A program made the translations under genes and the position numbers. A DNA stretch of 64,000 nt, taken from contig VGVR01000002.1 of the NCBI GenBank assembly GCA_016873995.1, positions 62,001 to 126,000 of the forward strand, written 5' to 3'. This stretch comes from Gemmatimonadota bacterium. Lineage in GTDB: Bacteria; Gemmatimonadota; Gemmatimonadetes; Longimicrobiales; Gaopeijiaceae. Of this stretch, positions 28,529-38,718 are shown piece by piece. Under the pieces are notes generated by a model. The model was not told where the DNA came from, made no database searches, and worked only from the letters and a program-made list of their open reading frames with translations. Within the stretch, counting starts at the first letter, position 1, and each line of letters opens with the position of its first letter.

Positions 28529-30121
28529 ATGAATGCGAATCGCCACGCATCGCACGGTGGTAGCGTAGCCGCCGCGCTCGTCTCCGTTGGCCTGGCCGGG
28601 ATCGCCGTCCCGCTCGCCGCCCAAGACCACGCCCACGATGCAGAACGGCTGGGGACGGTGCACTTCGACAACTCGTGCACCCCGTCGGTCGCGGGCGATT
28701 TCGACCGGGCTGTCGCTCTGCTGCACTCGTTCGAGTTCAGGGCGGCGATCGAGGGCTTCGAGAAGGTCCTGGAGACGGATCCCGGCTGTTCGATGGCGTA
28801 CTGGGGCCTCGCGCTCAGCCGTTGGACCAATCCCATGGTGGTGAACATCCGGCCACCGGCGGTGCTGGCGTCCGGGCTCCAAGCGGTCGAGTCGGGCGCG
28901 CGGGTAGCGGAGCGCGCCACGCAGCGCGAACGCGACTACCTCGCGGCCGTCGGGCAGCTCTACCGGGACTACGAGCGCAACGATCAGACCACGCGCGTGC
29001 TCTCTTACGCGACGGCGATGGAAGGCCTGTCACAGCGGTACCCGGCCGACGACGAGGCCAAGATCTTCTACGCCATCGCATTGACGGCGTCGGCCTCGCC
29101 GACGGACAAGACGTATGCGCGTCAGCTGAGCGCCGGGGCGATTCTCGAGGCGTTACTCCCGGCGCACCCCGATCATCCGGGTCTCGCCCACTACATCATC
29201 CATACCTACGACGTGCCCGCGCTGGCGGAGCATGCCCGAAGCGCCGCGCTGCGATACGCCGAGATCGCCCCGTCGGCGGCGCACGCGCTCCACATGCCCT
29301 CCCATACGTTCACGCGGGTGGGCATGTGGCGGGAGTCCGTGGCGACCAATTTGCGCTCGATGGAGGCGGCGGAGGCCGGCGGGGCTTTCGGAGAGGCTCT
29401 GCACGCGGCCGACTACGCGGTGTACGCATATCTACAGACACGAAATGAGAGCGCCGTCCGCACGATTCTGTCGCGCCTCCCCGAGCTCGCGAGACGGTTC
29501 GATCCCACGGCAGTGACCGGCGCGGCCCCCGGATCGGCAGGCGTCTTCGCTCTGGCCGCGATCCCCGCGCGCTACGCACTCGAGCGGGGGGCCTGGAGTG
29601 AGGCTACCGCGCTCGCTCCGAGCCCGAGCGACTTCCTCTACCCGGAGGCGCTGACGTACTGCGCACAGGCGATCGGGGGCGCGAGGGGGGCCGACCAGGA
29701 GGTGGCTCGCGTGGCCATCGACTCGCTCGGCGCGCTCGGCGCCCGACTGACGGCCAAGTCGGAGGCTTATTGGGCCGAGCAGGTCACGATTCAACGCATC
29801 GGGGCACAGGCGTGGTTGGATCTGGCCGAGGGCAGGAGCGAGCAGGCCCTCGCCGGTATGCGCGAAGCAGCGGCACGCGAAGACGCCACCGAGAAGGCAG
29901 CCGTGACGCCCGGCCCGCTCGCGCCCGCGCGCGAGCTGCTGGGTGAGATGCTGCTGGCGCTGGCTCGGCCTGTCGAAGCACTGGCCGAATTCCGAACCGC
30001 CATGACGCGGGAGCCGCAGCGCTATCGTTCTTTGGACGGCGCCCGCCAGGCGGCGCTCGCTGTGGGCGACCGCGCCGCGGCCGCCGCATATGAGCGGCAG
30101 CTCGCCGCGTTGACGGGCTAG
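28529..30121 (+). CDS. Secreted TPR-repeat protein
   Basis: A 530-residue protein with a probable signal peptide (hydrophobic stretch about 13-31, cleavage near LAAQ) and several TPR helices: FRAAIEGFEKVLETDPGCSMAYWGLALS near 71-98, and another set near 440-520. The segment ALHMPSHTFTRVGMWRESV is a signature of a widespread family of exported TPR proteins with unknown function, found next to oxidoreductases or alone. Here it stands alone between guaA and the divergent ridA, which ends 4 bases after it on the other strand. I do not know the partner. Confidence 0.85.
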   Translation: MNANRHASHGGSVAAALVSVGLAGIAVPLAAQDHAHDAERLGTVHFDNSCTPSVAGDFDRAVALLHSFEFRAAIEGFEKVLETDPGCSMAYWGLALSRWTNPMVVNIRPPAVLASGLQAVESGARVAERATQRERDYLAAVGQLYRDYERNDQTTRVLSYATAMEGLSQRYPADDEAKIFYAIALTASASPTDKTYARQLSAGAILEALLPAHPDHPGLAHYIIHTYDVPALAEHARSAALRYAEIAPSAAHALHMPSHTFTRVGMWRESVATNLRSMEAAEAGGAFGEALHAADYAVYAYLQTRNESAVRTILSRLPELARRFDPTAVTGAAPGSAGVFALAAIPARYALERGAWSEATALAPSPSDFLYPEALTYCAQAIGGARGADQEVARVAIDSLGALGARLTAKSEAYWAEQVTIQRIGAQAWLDLAEGRSEQALAGMREAAAREDATEKAAVTPGPLAPARELLGEMLLALARPVEALAEFRTAMTREPQRYRSLDGARQAALAVGDRAAAAAYERQLAALTG

Positions 30122-30125
30122 CCGC

Positions 30126-30521
30126 TCAGTCCTCTTCCCCCACCACCGCGTCCGCCTCGATCTCGACCATCATCTGGGGATCGATCAGGCGCGACACCTC
30201 GACCATGGTGGTCGCGGGCGGATGCTCGCGGAAGATGTCGCCGTGCGCGCGGCCGTAGTCCTGCCACTTCGTGATGTCGGTGACGAACATGCGTGTGCGG
30301 GTCACGTGCTCGACGCCGGCACCGAGGCCGGCGAGCGCGCCCCGGATGATCTCGAAGCAGCGCAGCGTCTGCTTGTAGGGATCCCCCGGTGCGTGCACGG
30401 TGCCGTCGGGGTTCATGGGTGCGGTACCGGTCACGAAGATGCGATTGCCCGCGCGCAGGGCGCGGCAGTAGCCGATCTTGCTCTCCCAGGGTGCTCCGCT
30501 GAAGTGCCTTTGGAACGCCAC
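30126..30521 (-). CDS. RidA/YjgF family protein lacking the catalytic Arg
   Basis: A 131-residue protein of the RidA (YjgF/YER057c) superfamily, a small trimeric fold whose best-known members deaminate reactive enamine/imine intermediates. The fold is clear: FVTGTAPMNPDGTV, TLRCFEIIRGALAGLGAG, TRTRMFVTDI and the closing PPATTMVEVSRLIDPQMMVE. The Arg that binds the substrate carboxylate (Arg105 of E. coli RidA, PARSCVEV) is Thr here (T104), so it probably is not a classical imine deaminase; this subgroup is common but less understood. I chose GTG 30521 with GGAGAG just upstream; the longer frame from 30626 would overlap the facing promoter region and adds a Cys/Arg-rich stretch unlike the family. 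Confidence 0.82.
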   Translation of the reverse strand: MAFQRHFSGAPWESKIGYCRALRAGNRIFVTGTAPMNPDGTVHAPGDPYKQTLRCFEIIRGALAGLGAGVEHVTRTRMFVTDITKWQDYGRAHGDIFREHPPATTMVEVSRLIDPQMMVEIEADAVVGEED

Positions 30522-30626
30522 TTGCTCTCCGGTGTGTGAGGGGTTTCTCTGCAGCCGTAGATGGCCACGTCGATGCGCCGAGCACGCTCGGCCGCACACC
30601 CTACACGAATCATCTGGAGGAGCCAA
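30522..30626. promoter_or_regulatory. Divergent intergenic region
   Basis: The 105 bases between the ridA-type gene (leftward) and the small exported protein (rightward) must hold both promoters. I find no convincing -35/-10 pair. It contains a hairpin, GCCGAG (30577-30582) with CTCGGC (30587-30592) around CACG, which could be an operator or a 5' leader stem, and the strong GGAGGAG Shine-Dalgarno of the rightward gene near 30616-30622. Confidence 0.3.
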
Positions 30627-31232
30627 GTGAGGCGCTCGCTGACTACCACAGCCCTATTCGCGTTGATCGCCGTTCCCGTTTCGGGTCAGGTCGCCTGGGA
30701 CAGCCCCGCTCTGGTCAGCCCGTCCGTTCCCTCCGGGTTCTCGCTCTTCCTGCTGGATCCGGCGGGCGGGGACCTCGGCGCCATGGGGACGCTGCGCCAC
30801 TCCGCTGGTCCGGTGGGGATGGGGTACCGCGCGGCCTTCTCAGAGGAGTCGGGACCGGGGGGCGACCTGGCGGTATCCGGAGGGATCGACATCTCCGGCA
30901 TGCTCGGGCGCGGGATCGAGGGCTCCGAGGTCGACGCGATGTGGTGGGCCGGGGGCGGCCTCTCGGTGGGCTCCGACTGGATCGTCTCGGCGCCGGTCGG
31001 GATCATCCTCGGCTGGAGCGGCTCGGGCGACAGCGTGGTCTTCAGTCCCTACGGCGGCGCTCACCTGGTGCTCGACATCTCCGGAAACGACGGTGACGCG
31101 CTGGACCTGAACGGCGCGGTCGATCTGGGTCTCGACCTCGTGCTCTCTTCGGGGTGGATGATCCGTGTCGGAGCGAGCATCGGTGATCGTGAGTCGATCG
31201 CGGCGGGCATCAAGATCCCCGGCGGGAGCTGA
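30627..31232 (+). CDS. Small exported beta-rich protein
   Basis: A 201-residue protein with a clear signal peptide (SLTTTALFALIAVPVSGQ, cleavage near SGQ-VA) and a body made of alternating Gly-rich short strands ending in hydrophobic/aromatic residues, as in small outer-membrane beta-barrels (VGMGYRAAFSEESG, LVLSSGWMIRVGASIGDRES, IAAGIKIPGGS). I could not place it in a named family. GTG 30627 is chosen because a perfect GGAGGAG precedes it and the signal peptide begins there; the longer frame from 30561 would put 22 residues ahead of the signal. It is convergent with the lipoprotein gene that ends 23 bases later. Confidence 0.72.
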   Translation: MRRSLTTTALFALIAVPVSGQVAWDSPALVSPSVPSGFSLFLLDPAGGDLGAMGTLRHSAGPVGMGYRAAFSEESGPGGDLAVSGGIDISGMLGRGIEGSEVDAMWWAGGGLSVGSDWIVSAPVGIILGWSGSGDSVVFSPYGGAHLVLDISGNDGDALDLNGAVDLGLDLVLSSGWMIRVGASIGDRESIAAGIKIPGGS

Positions 31233-31254
31233 CGCAGGTCGGAGGCGAGTCGAT

Positions 31255-31596
31255 CTACCGCATCGGCGGGGTCGGCGGCGCGGCTTCTCGCTGCTCGACC
31301 CGGCTCGCCACCTCCGTCCAGAGCTCGTTCATGTAGTCGAGGTCGCGGCCGTGCGCGTCCGCGAAGCGGAGAAGGCCTGCTTCGTCCACGCCGTGGCTGG
31401 CCAGGATTTGCTCCCGCCGCTCCGCGGGGATGCGGAACTCGGGTGTCTCGATCGTGGCTCGGCGTAGATCTACATACGTCGCGATGAACGTCTCACGGTC
31501 GATCACGTCCGCGGGGACTTCCTCGTCCGCGCCGCCGCCGCACGCAGCGGCGAGCAGCAAGAGTACGGCGGTGGGCATCCGTCGGATCATGTGCAC
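31255..31596 (-). CDS. Small lipoprotein of unknown function
   Basis: A 113-residue protein with a lipoprotein signal: hydrophobic AVLLLLAAAC with the lipobox Leu-Ala-Ala-Ala-Cys, then GGGADEE. The mature part is highly charged and helical (DRETFIATYVDLRRATI, IPAERREQILASHGVDEAGLLRFADAHG). This Cys-anchored helical plan is common among uncharacterised lipoproteins of Gemmatimonadota-like genomes, but I recognise no family. The first codon may be GTG 31596 or ATG 31590; both give the same mature lipoprotein. It is divergent from the M48 protease gene. Confidence 0.72.
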   Translation of the reverse strand: MHMIRRMPTAVLLLLAAACGGGADEEVPADVIDRETFIATYVDLRRATIETPEFRIPAERREQILASHGVDEAGLLRFADAHGRDLDYMNELWTEVASRVEQREAAPPTPPMR

Positions 31597-31683
31597 GTGG
31601 TATCCCGCTGGCTCCCGGGGGATCCTTGAAAGTCGAGTCGGGAGAGCTACCGTTCACGCAGCACCCGCTTCCGGAGGGATCCG

Positions 31684-33117
31684 ATGAAAGCACGCACGAA
31701 AGTCCTCGCGGCCCTGCTCGTCGTCGCCGGCGCCTGCGCGGTGAACCCGGCGACCGGAAGGCGCGAGCTCTCGCTGGTGAGCGAGGGCCAGGAGATCGCG
31801 ATGGGACGGGAGGCCGATCCGTAGATCGCCTCGCAGTTCGGCTTGGTCGAGGATGCGGAGCTCGCCGCGTACGTCACGAGCCTCGGCAATCGACTGGCGG
31901 CGAGCTCGGAGCGCCCAGGCCTGCCATGGTCGTTCAAGGTCGTCGATGACCCGATTGTGAACGCGTTCGCGCTTCCTGGCGGTTTCATCTACGTGTCGCG
32001 CGGCATCCTCGCCAACTTCGAGAGCGAGGCGGAGCTCGCCGGCGTGCTCGGCCACGAGATCGGCCACGTCACCGCGCGCCACTCGGCCAGCCAGATGAGC
32101 CGGCAGCAGCTCCAGCAGATCGGGCTGGGGGTCGGGATGATCTTCTCCGAGACCGTGCGCGACTACGGCCAGCTCGCCATGGCGGGGCTGCAGCTCATGA
32201 ACCTGCGCTACTCGCGTGGTGACGAGAGCGAGTCCGATGCGCTCGGTCTCCGCTACATCGGCCGTGCGCAATACGATCCGGAGGCGATGATCGGCGTCTT
32301 CGAGATGCTGGCATCGGTGAGCGGGAGCGGAGTCGGCCGCGTGCCCGAGTGGCAGCTCACGCACCCCTACCCGGAGAACCGTGAAGCCGCGATGCGGCAG
32401 ATGATCGCGGAGCAGGGGCTCGCCCCCGGGGGACGCGTCGCGCGCAACGAATACCTCGATCAGATCGACGGGCTCGTATACGGGGCCAACCCGCGCGAGG
32501 GCTACTTCAAGGGCACCCGATTCGTGCACCCCGAACTCGCGCTTGACCTCACGTTCCCGGCTGGCTGGACCACGATCAACCAGCGCACCCTGGTCGCGGC
32601 GGTCGCGCCGCAGGAAGCCGCGGTCCTCATGATGGAGATCGTCACGGATGCGAGCACACCGGAGGCGGAGCTGCGGGAGTTCCTCGCGCAGCAGGGGATC
32701 ACGGGCGGACAGGTGCGACAGGACGGGTCGGGTCAGATCGCGCGCGCGCGCGCGATCTTCGACGCCACCACCGAGAGCGGCGTGATCTCCGGTGAGGTTG
32801 CCTACATCCGCTATGGGACCAACTTGTACCGGATGCTCGGCTACGCCTCGCAGGCGAGCTGGCGCTCGTTCGCCAGCCTGGTCGCGGCGGCCATCACGAC
32901 GTTCCAGCCGCTGACCGACCGCGCCATCCTGGCCGTGCAGCCGTGGACGATCGACATCGTCACGCTTCCGGGTGCGACCTCATTGCAGACGTACGTGAGT
33001 CGAAACCCCTCGCCCATCCCAATCGAGGAGCTGGCGCGGATCAACAGGGTGACGCCGAGTGAAGTGCTGTCGGCGGGCACGCGCATCAAGCGGGTGGTGG
33101 GCACAGCGCTGCCGTAG
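31684..33117 (+). pseudogene. M48 metalloprotease lipoprotein with in-frame amber stop
   Basis: An M48-type zinc protease (BepA/Oma1-like), normally a lipoprotein acting in the periplasm on outer-membrane assembly. Reading from ATG 31684 (strong GGAGGGA before it) gives a lipobox (VVAGAC), then CAVNPATGRRELSLVSEG and GREADP, then TAG at 31822-31824 exactly where I expect the Gln of the family's GREADPQI motif; the same frame continues IASQFGLVEDAEL and stays open for another 431 codons. The rest is complete: zinc motif HEIGH (about 124-128), third ligand in the ESESD segment (about 181-187) and a C-terminal LysM-like segment. One base (CAG to TAG) explains it. TAG is an ordinary stop in neighbouring genes, so reassignment is unlikely. 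A TTG at 31843 could give a form without the lipoprotein signal. Confidence 0.85.
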
Positions 33118-33208
33118 GGGGGCGTCCGCCGCCGTCGCCGCCGACCCCGCGCGGCCCGTCGTGCCTGGCCCGAATCTTGACTCTTCCCCAGGCGAGAAGG
33201 TGCCCGAG

Positions 33209-33223
33209 CTGTCACTGTGACAG
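33209..33223. promoter_or_regulatory. Perfect 15-base palindrome upstream of clpB
   Basis: CTGTCACTGTGACAG is a perfect inverted repeat (7 bases each side of a central T), 54 bases before the clpB start, the place for an operator. It is not CIRCE (TTAGCACTC) nor the HAIR element of HspR. No other perfect palindrome of this length caught my eye in the window's intergenic gaps. The regulator is not known; the rest of the gap (33118-33277) shows no gene. Confidence 0.5.
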
Positions 33224-33277
33224 GTAGGCGGACGCGGTTCAAAACCCCGAGCCGGGCGAGAGGCCCGAGACACGCCG

Positions 33278-35920
<2,643 letters not shown>

Positions 35921-35941
35921 GCTTTTGGCCAGATTCGACCC

Positions 35942-36439
35942 ATGCTGACCTCCCGTCGCCTCGGCTTCCTGTTGATGGCCGCGGTCGTGTCGGCGTGCAC
36001 CGCGCAGGCGGGGCCGAACGAGGTGGCGCCCGTCGCTGCTCAGCTCTCGGTGGAGCGCTTCCTGCGGGCGTCCAACGAGCGCGACGTGACCACCATGGGT
36101 CGCCTGTTCGGCACCTCGAGCGGTCCGCTCGGGGACACGGGAAGCACGTTCGGCTGCTTCTTCAAGAAGATCGGATCCTGGTTCGGTGGCAGCGCGTGCG
36201 AGCGGCGCGTGGACGTCGAGATCCGCATGGACGCGATCGCTTCGATCGTGCAGGTCCAGAACTACACGATCACTGGCGAGCAGCAAGTGGCCGGCCGGAA
36301 CAGCCCGACCCGGCGCGTGCTCGTGGATCTCGACATGGGCACGAGGTCCGTGAGGGCGGCTCCCTTCATCGTGGTGCAGACGGGGGAAGGGCGATGGTTG
36401 GTCGAGGAGATTCCCCTCGAGACGATCATGGGCCGGTAG
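35942..36439 (+). CDS. Lipoprotein of unknown function
   Basis: A 165-residue lipoprotein: hydrophobic signal GFLLMAAVVSAC with lipobox Val-Val-Ser-Ala-Cys. The mature part begins with a helix (APVAAQLSVERFLRASNERD) like the opening of NTF2/SnoaL-like or DUF4440 folds and then has a loop with two cysteines (FGCFFKK and SACERR) that may form a disulfide, followed by beta strands (YTITGEQQVAG, RRVLVDLDMG, APFIVVQTGEGRWLVEEI). The plan resembles NTF2-like lipoproteins, but I cannot name a family. It follows clpB by 21 bases and its end overlaps the mce gene on the other strand by 14 bases. Confidence 0.75.
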   Translation: MLTSRRLGFLLMAAVVSACTAQAGPNEVAPVAAQLSVERFLRASNERDVTTMGRLFGTSSGPLGDTGSTFGCFFKKIGSWFGGSACERRVDVEIRMDAIASIVQVQNYTITGEQQVAGRNSPTRRVLVDLDMGTRSVRAAPFIVVQTGEGRWLVEEIPLETIMGR

Positions 36440-36821
36440 GTCGCTCGACGAGCTCGATGAGGACCCCTCCAGTGCTGGAGGGATGCAGGAACGCGATGCT
36501 GTGCCCGTTGGCTCCGGTGCGCGGGGTGCGGTCGATGAGCTTCATACCCGCGGCCTCCAGTCGGGCCAGCTCGGCATCGAGATCGTGGGTACGGTACGCG
36601 ATGTGGTGGAGTCCCTGACCTTCCCGCTCCAGGAAGCGGGCCAGGGTCGTATCGGGACGGAGGGGCTCGATCAGCTCGACGGCGTCGACGAAGGCAACGC
36701 GGACGCCCTGGGCCTCGAGGGTTTCGGGTACGGTGCAGGTGCCACCGGAGACGAGCTCGAACGTGTGACGGCTCTCTGCGATGGAATGAACGGCGACGCC
36801 GATGTGGTCGATGGGATTCAT
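36426..36821 (-). CDS. mce: Methylmalonyl-CoA epimerase
   Basis: Mce interconverts the (R) and (S) forms of methylmalonyl-CoA in propionyl-CoA breakdown, between propionyl-CoA carboxylase and the B12-dependent mutase. The 131 residues are a vicinal-oxygen-chelate protein with paired beta-alpha-beta-beta-beta modules; metal ligands are visible as His in DHIGVAVHS, His in LHHIAYRTHD and Glu in GVLIELVE. The motif GVRVAFVDAVELIEPL is typical. Mutase and carboxylase genes are not in the window. It overlaps the lipoprotein gene tail-to-tail by 14 bases and is divergent from trxA with only 38 bases between starts. Confidence 0.9.
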   Translation of the reverse strand: MNPIDHIGVAVHSIAESRHTFELVSGGTCTVPETLEAQGVRVAFVDAVELIEPLRPDTTLARFLEREGQGLHHIAYRTHDLDAELARLEAAGMKLIDRTPRTGANGHSIAFLHPSSTGGVLIELVERPTGP

Positions 36822-36859
36822 GACCGCATGCTACGCATACGAGGATTAGGAGAACAGAG

Positions 36860-37195
36860 ATGGCTACGAGTGACACGGTTGTGGACGTGACCGACGCGAC
36901 CTTCGCGGACGAGGTCGAGAAGGCTGCTGGCCTGCACATGGTCGACTTCTGGGCAGTGTGGTGCGGTCCCTGCCGCTTGGTGGCTCCGGTTGTCGGGGAG
37001 CTCGCGGAGCAGTACCGCGACAAGGGACTGCACGTCGCCAAGGTCGACGTGGACTCGAACCCGCGTACGACTACGCGCTTTCGCGTGATGTCGATCCCGA
37101 GCATCCTCTTCTTCAAGGGCGGCGCTCTCGTGGATACGGTCGTCGGTGCCGTTCCCAAGACCGTCCTGGAAGAGAAGATCAAGAAGCACCTGTAG
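36860..37195 (+). CDS. trxA: Thioredoxin
   Basis: Thioredoxin is the general cytoplasmic disulfide reductant. The 111 residues contain the active site WCGPC (W34-C38), DFWAVWCGPCRLVAP before it, the buried strand VAKVDVDSNPRTTTRF, the cis-Pro loop VMSIPSILFF and the GAVPKTVLEEKI helix. AGGAG precedes the ATG. Its promoter must lie in the 38-base gap or inside mce. rsmI follows 21 bases later, so it is probably the first gene of the run that continues to 47642. Confidence 0.96.
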   Translation: MATSDTVVDVTDATFADEVEKAAGLHMVDFWAVWCGPCRLVAPVVGELAEQYRDKGLHVAKVDVDSNPRTTTRFRVMSIPSILFFKGGALVDTVVGAVPKTVLEEKIKKHL

Positions 37196-37216
37196 CCCGC
37201 GAGCCCCGACGCGCGC

Positions 37217-38074
37217 GTGGCAACGCTCTTCCTGGTCAGTACCCCGATCGGGAACCTCGAGGACCTGTCGCCACGCGCAGCGGAGACGCTGCGCTCGGTG
37301 AGCCGCGTGCTCGCCGAAGACACCCGGCGGACGCGCATCCTGACGGAGCGGGTGGGCTCGCGCGCGAAGCTCGTGTCGCTACACACGCACAACGAGCGCG
37401 AGCGCAGCGCGCAGATCCTCTCCTGGCTCGCGGGAGGTGAAGACCTCGCGCTCGTCTCCGACGCGGGCACGCCGCTCCTGTCCGACCCGGGCGCCCGCGT
37501 GGTCGACGCGGTGATGGAGGCCGGACACCGCGTGGTGCCGATCCCCGGGCCGAGTGCGATTCTCGCTGCGCTCGTGGCTTCTGGGCTGCCGAGCGAGCGC
37601 TTCACGTTCTTGGGCTTCCCCGAGCGAAAAGGGCCCGAGCGCCGCGCGCTGCTCGACCGCGTGGCGCGCTCGACCGAGACCGTCGTGCTCTTCGAGTCGC
37701 CGCAACGGGTGGTGAGCCTGCTGGAGGCGCTCGCCGAGGCGTGTGGCGCGGACCGGCCATGCGCGGTGGCCCGCGAGCTCACCAAGGTGCACGAAGAGGT
37801 GAACCGAGGAACCCTCATGGCGATCGCAGCCTACTACCGTGAGCATCCGCCTCGGGGCGAAGTCACGGTGGTCGTGGCCCCCGCCACCGAAGCAGAAGCA
37901 GGGGAGGACGTGGAGGAGAACGCGCGTCGCCTGGCCGCGCGCCTGCTCGGGGAGGGCCTGAAGCCATCCGCGGCCGCGAAGGAGCTCGCGGTCCGGCTCG
38001 ACCTGGCGCGCAACGACGCGTACCGTGTGGTTCAGGAGGTCACCCGTATTGTCGAAGACGTAGAGACCGAATGA
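37217..38074 (+). CDS. rsmI: 16S rRNA (cytidine1402-2'-O)-methyltransferase
   Basis: RsmI 2'-O-methylates C1402 of 16S rRNA near the P site using SAM. The 285 residues show the tetrapyrrole-methylase fold: LFLVSTPIGNLEDLSPRA, CEDTRRT-like AEDTRRTRIL, SDAGTPLLSDPGARVV, PGPSAILAALVASG and FESPQRVV; the C-terminal helical domain with KPSAAAKELAVRLDLARNDAY is also typical. GTG 37217 is the first start matching the family. Its stop overlaps the start of the DUF4159-like gene (ATGA). Confidence 0.95.
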   Translation: MATLFLVSTPIGNLEDLSPRAAETLRSVSRVLAEDTRRTRILTERVGSRAKLVSLHTHNERERSAQILSWLAGGEDLALVSDAGTPLLSDPGARVVDAVMEAGHRVVPIPGPSAILAALVASGLPSERFTFLGFPERKGPERRALLDRVARSTETVVLFESPQRVVSLLEALAEACGADRPCAVARELTKVHEEVNRGTLMAIAAYYREHPPRGEVTVVVAPATEAEAGEDVEENARRLAARLLGEGLKPSAAAKELAVRLDLARNDAYRVVQEVTRIVEDVETE

Positions 38075-38718
38075 TCCCCGTCCTCTTCGCGGCCCTGCTC
38101 GCCGTTCCGATCGGCGACACGCTCGGCATTGCCCGTCTGCGCTACGACGGTGGTGGGGACTGGTACGCCAACGCGTCCTCCCTCCCGAACCTGCTGACGG
38201 CGATTCGCACGCGAACCGGGATTCCGGTGGCCGCTCGGGAGGCCACCGTTACGGCCCTCGACCCGTCGCTTCCCGATCACCCCTATCTATATATGACGGG
38301 GCACGGGAACGTCGCGTTCACCGCGGCGGAGCGCGCCGCGCTGCGGGCCTACCTGGTCGGGGGTGGGTTCCTCCACGCCGACGACAACTACGGGCTCGAC
38401 GAGTCGTTCCGCCGTGAGATGAAGGAGATCTTCCCGGACGCGGAGCTCACCGAGGTTCCACCGGATCACCCGATCTACCACGTGCTGTACGACTTCCCCG
38501 AGGGGATCCCCAAGATTCACGAGCACGATGGCAAGGCCCCGCAGGGGTTCGGTATCTTCTTAGGTGGGCGCCTGGTGGTCTTCTACTCCTACGAGACGGA
38601 TCTGGGCGATGGCTGGGAGGACGAGGGTGTCCACGACGATCCGCCGGAGGTCCGCGAGCAGGCGCTGCGCATGGGCGTGAATCTCTTCCTGTACGCGCTG
38701 GGCCAGGACGCTTCGTGA
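38071..38718 (+). CDS. DUF4159-like secreted protein
   Basis: A 215-residue protein with a short signal-like N terminus (IPVLFAALLAVPIGD) and the DUF4159 pattern: IARLRYDGGGDWYANASSLP at the start, YLYMTGHGNVAFTAAE, AALRAYLVGGGFLHADDNYG, then FRREMKEIFPD, DHPIYHVLYDF, and a late GRLVVFYSYETDLGDGWED. I believe the family is related to class I glutamine amidotransferases, with an Asp-Asp turn where those have a nucleophile Cys. In other genomes DUF4159 genes stand near MoxR-DUF58-BatA operons; none of those genes are in the window. Its start overlaps rsmI and its stop overlaps the next gene, both by 4 bases. Confidence 0.85.
   Translation: MIPVLFAALLAVPIGDTLGIARLRYDGGGDWYANASSLPNLLTAIRTRTGIPVAAREATVTALDPSLPDHPYLYMTGHGNVAFTAAERAALRAYLVGGGFLHADDNYGLDESFRREMKEIFPDAELTEVPPDHPIYHVLYDFPEGIPKIHEHDGKAPQGFGIFLGGRLVVFYSYETDLGDGWEDEGVHDDPPEVREQALRMGVNLFLYALGQDAS

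Noticed and set aside
31843-33117. Intact M48 gene starting from TTG 31843
   Set aside because: This would lose the lipobox, and no Shine-Dalgarno precedes it; the upstream in-frame sequence is clearly homologous to the family, so the amber explanation is better.
33228-33260. tRNA-like T-arm (GGTTCAAAACC) before clpB
   Set aside because: The five-base T stem does not pair properly and no anticodon, D-arm or acceptor stem surrounds it.
33118-33277. CIRCE, HAIR or sigma-32 type promoter for clpB
   Set aside because: No TTAGCACTC or CTTGAGT-type inverted repeats; CTTGAC and CCCCA are present but the spacing between them is far too short.
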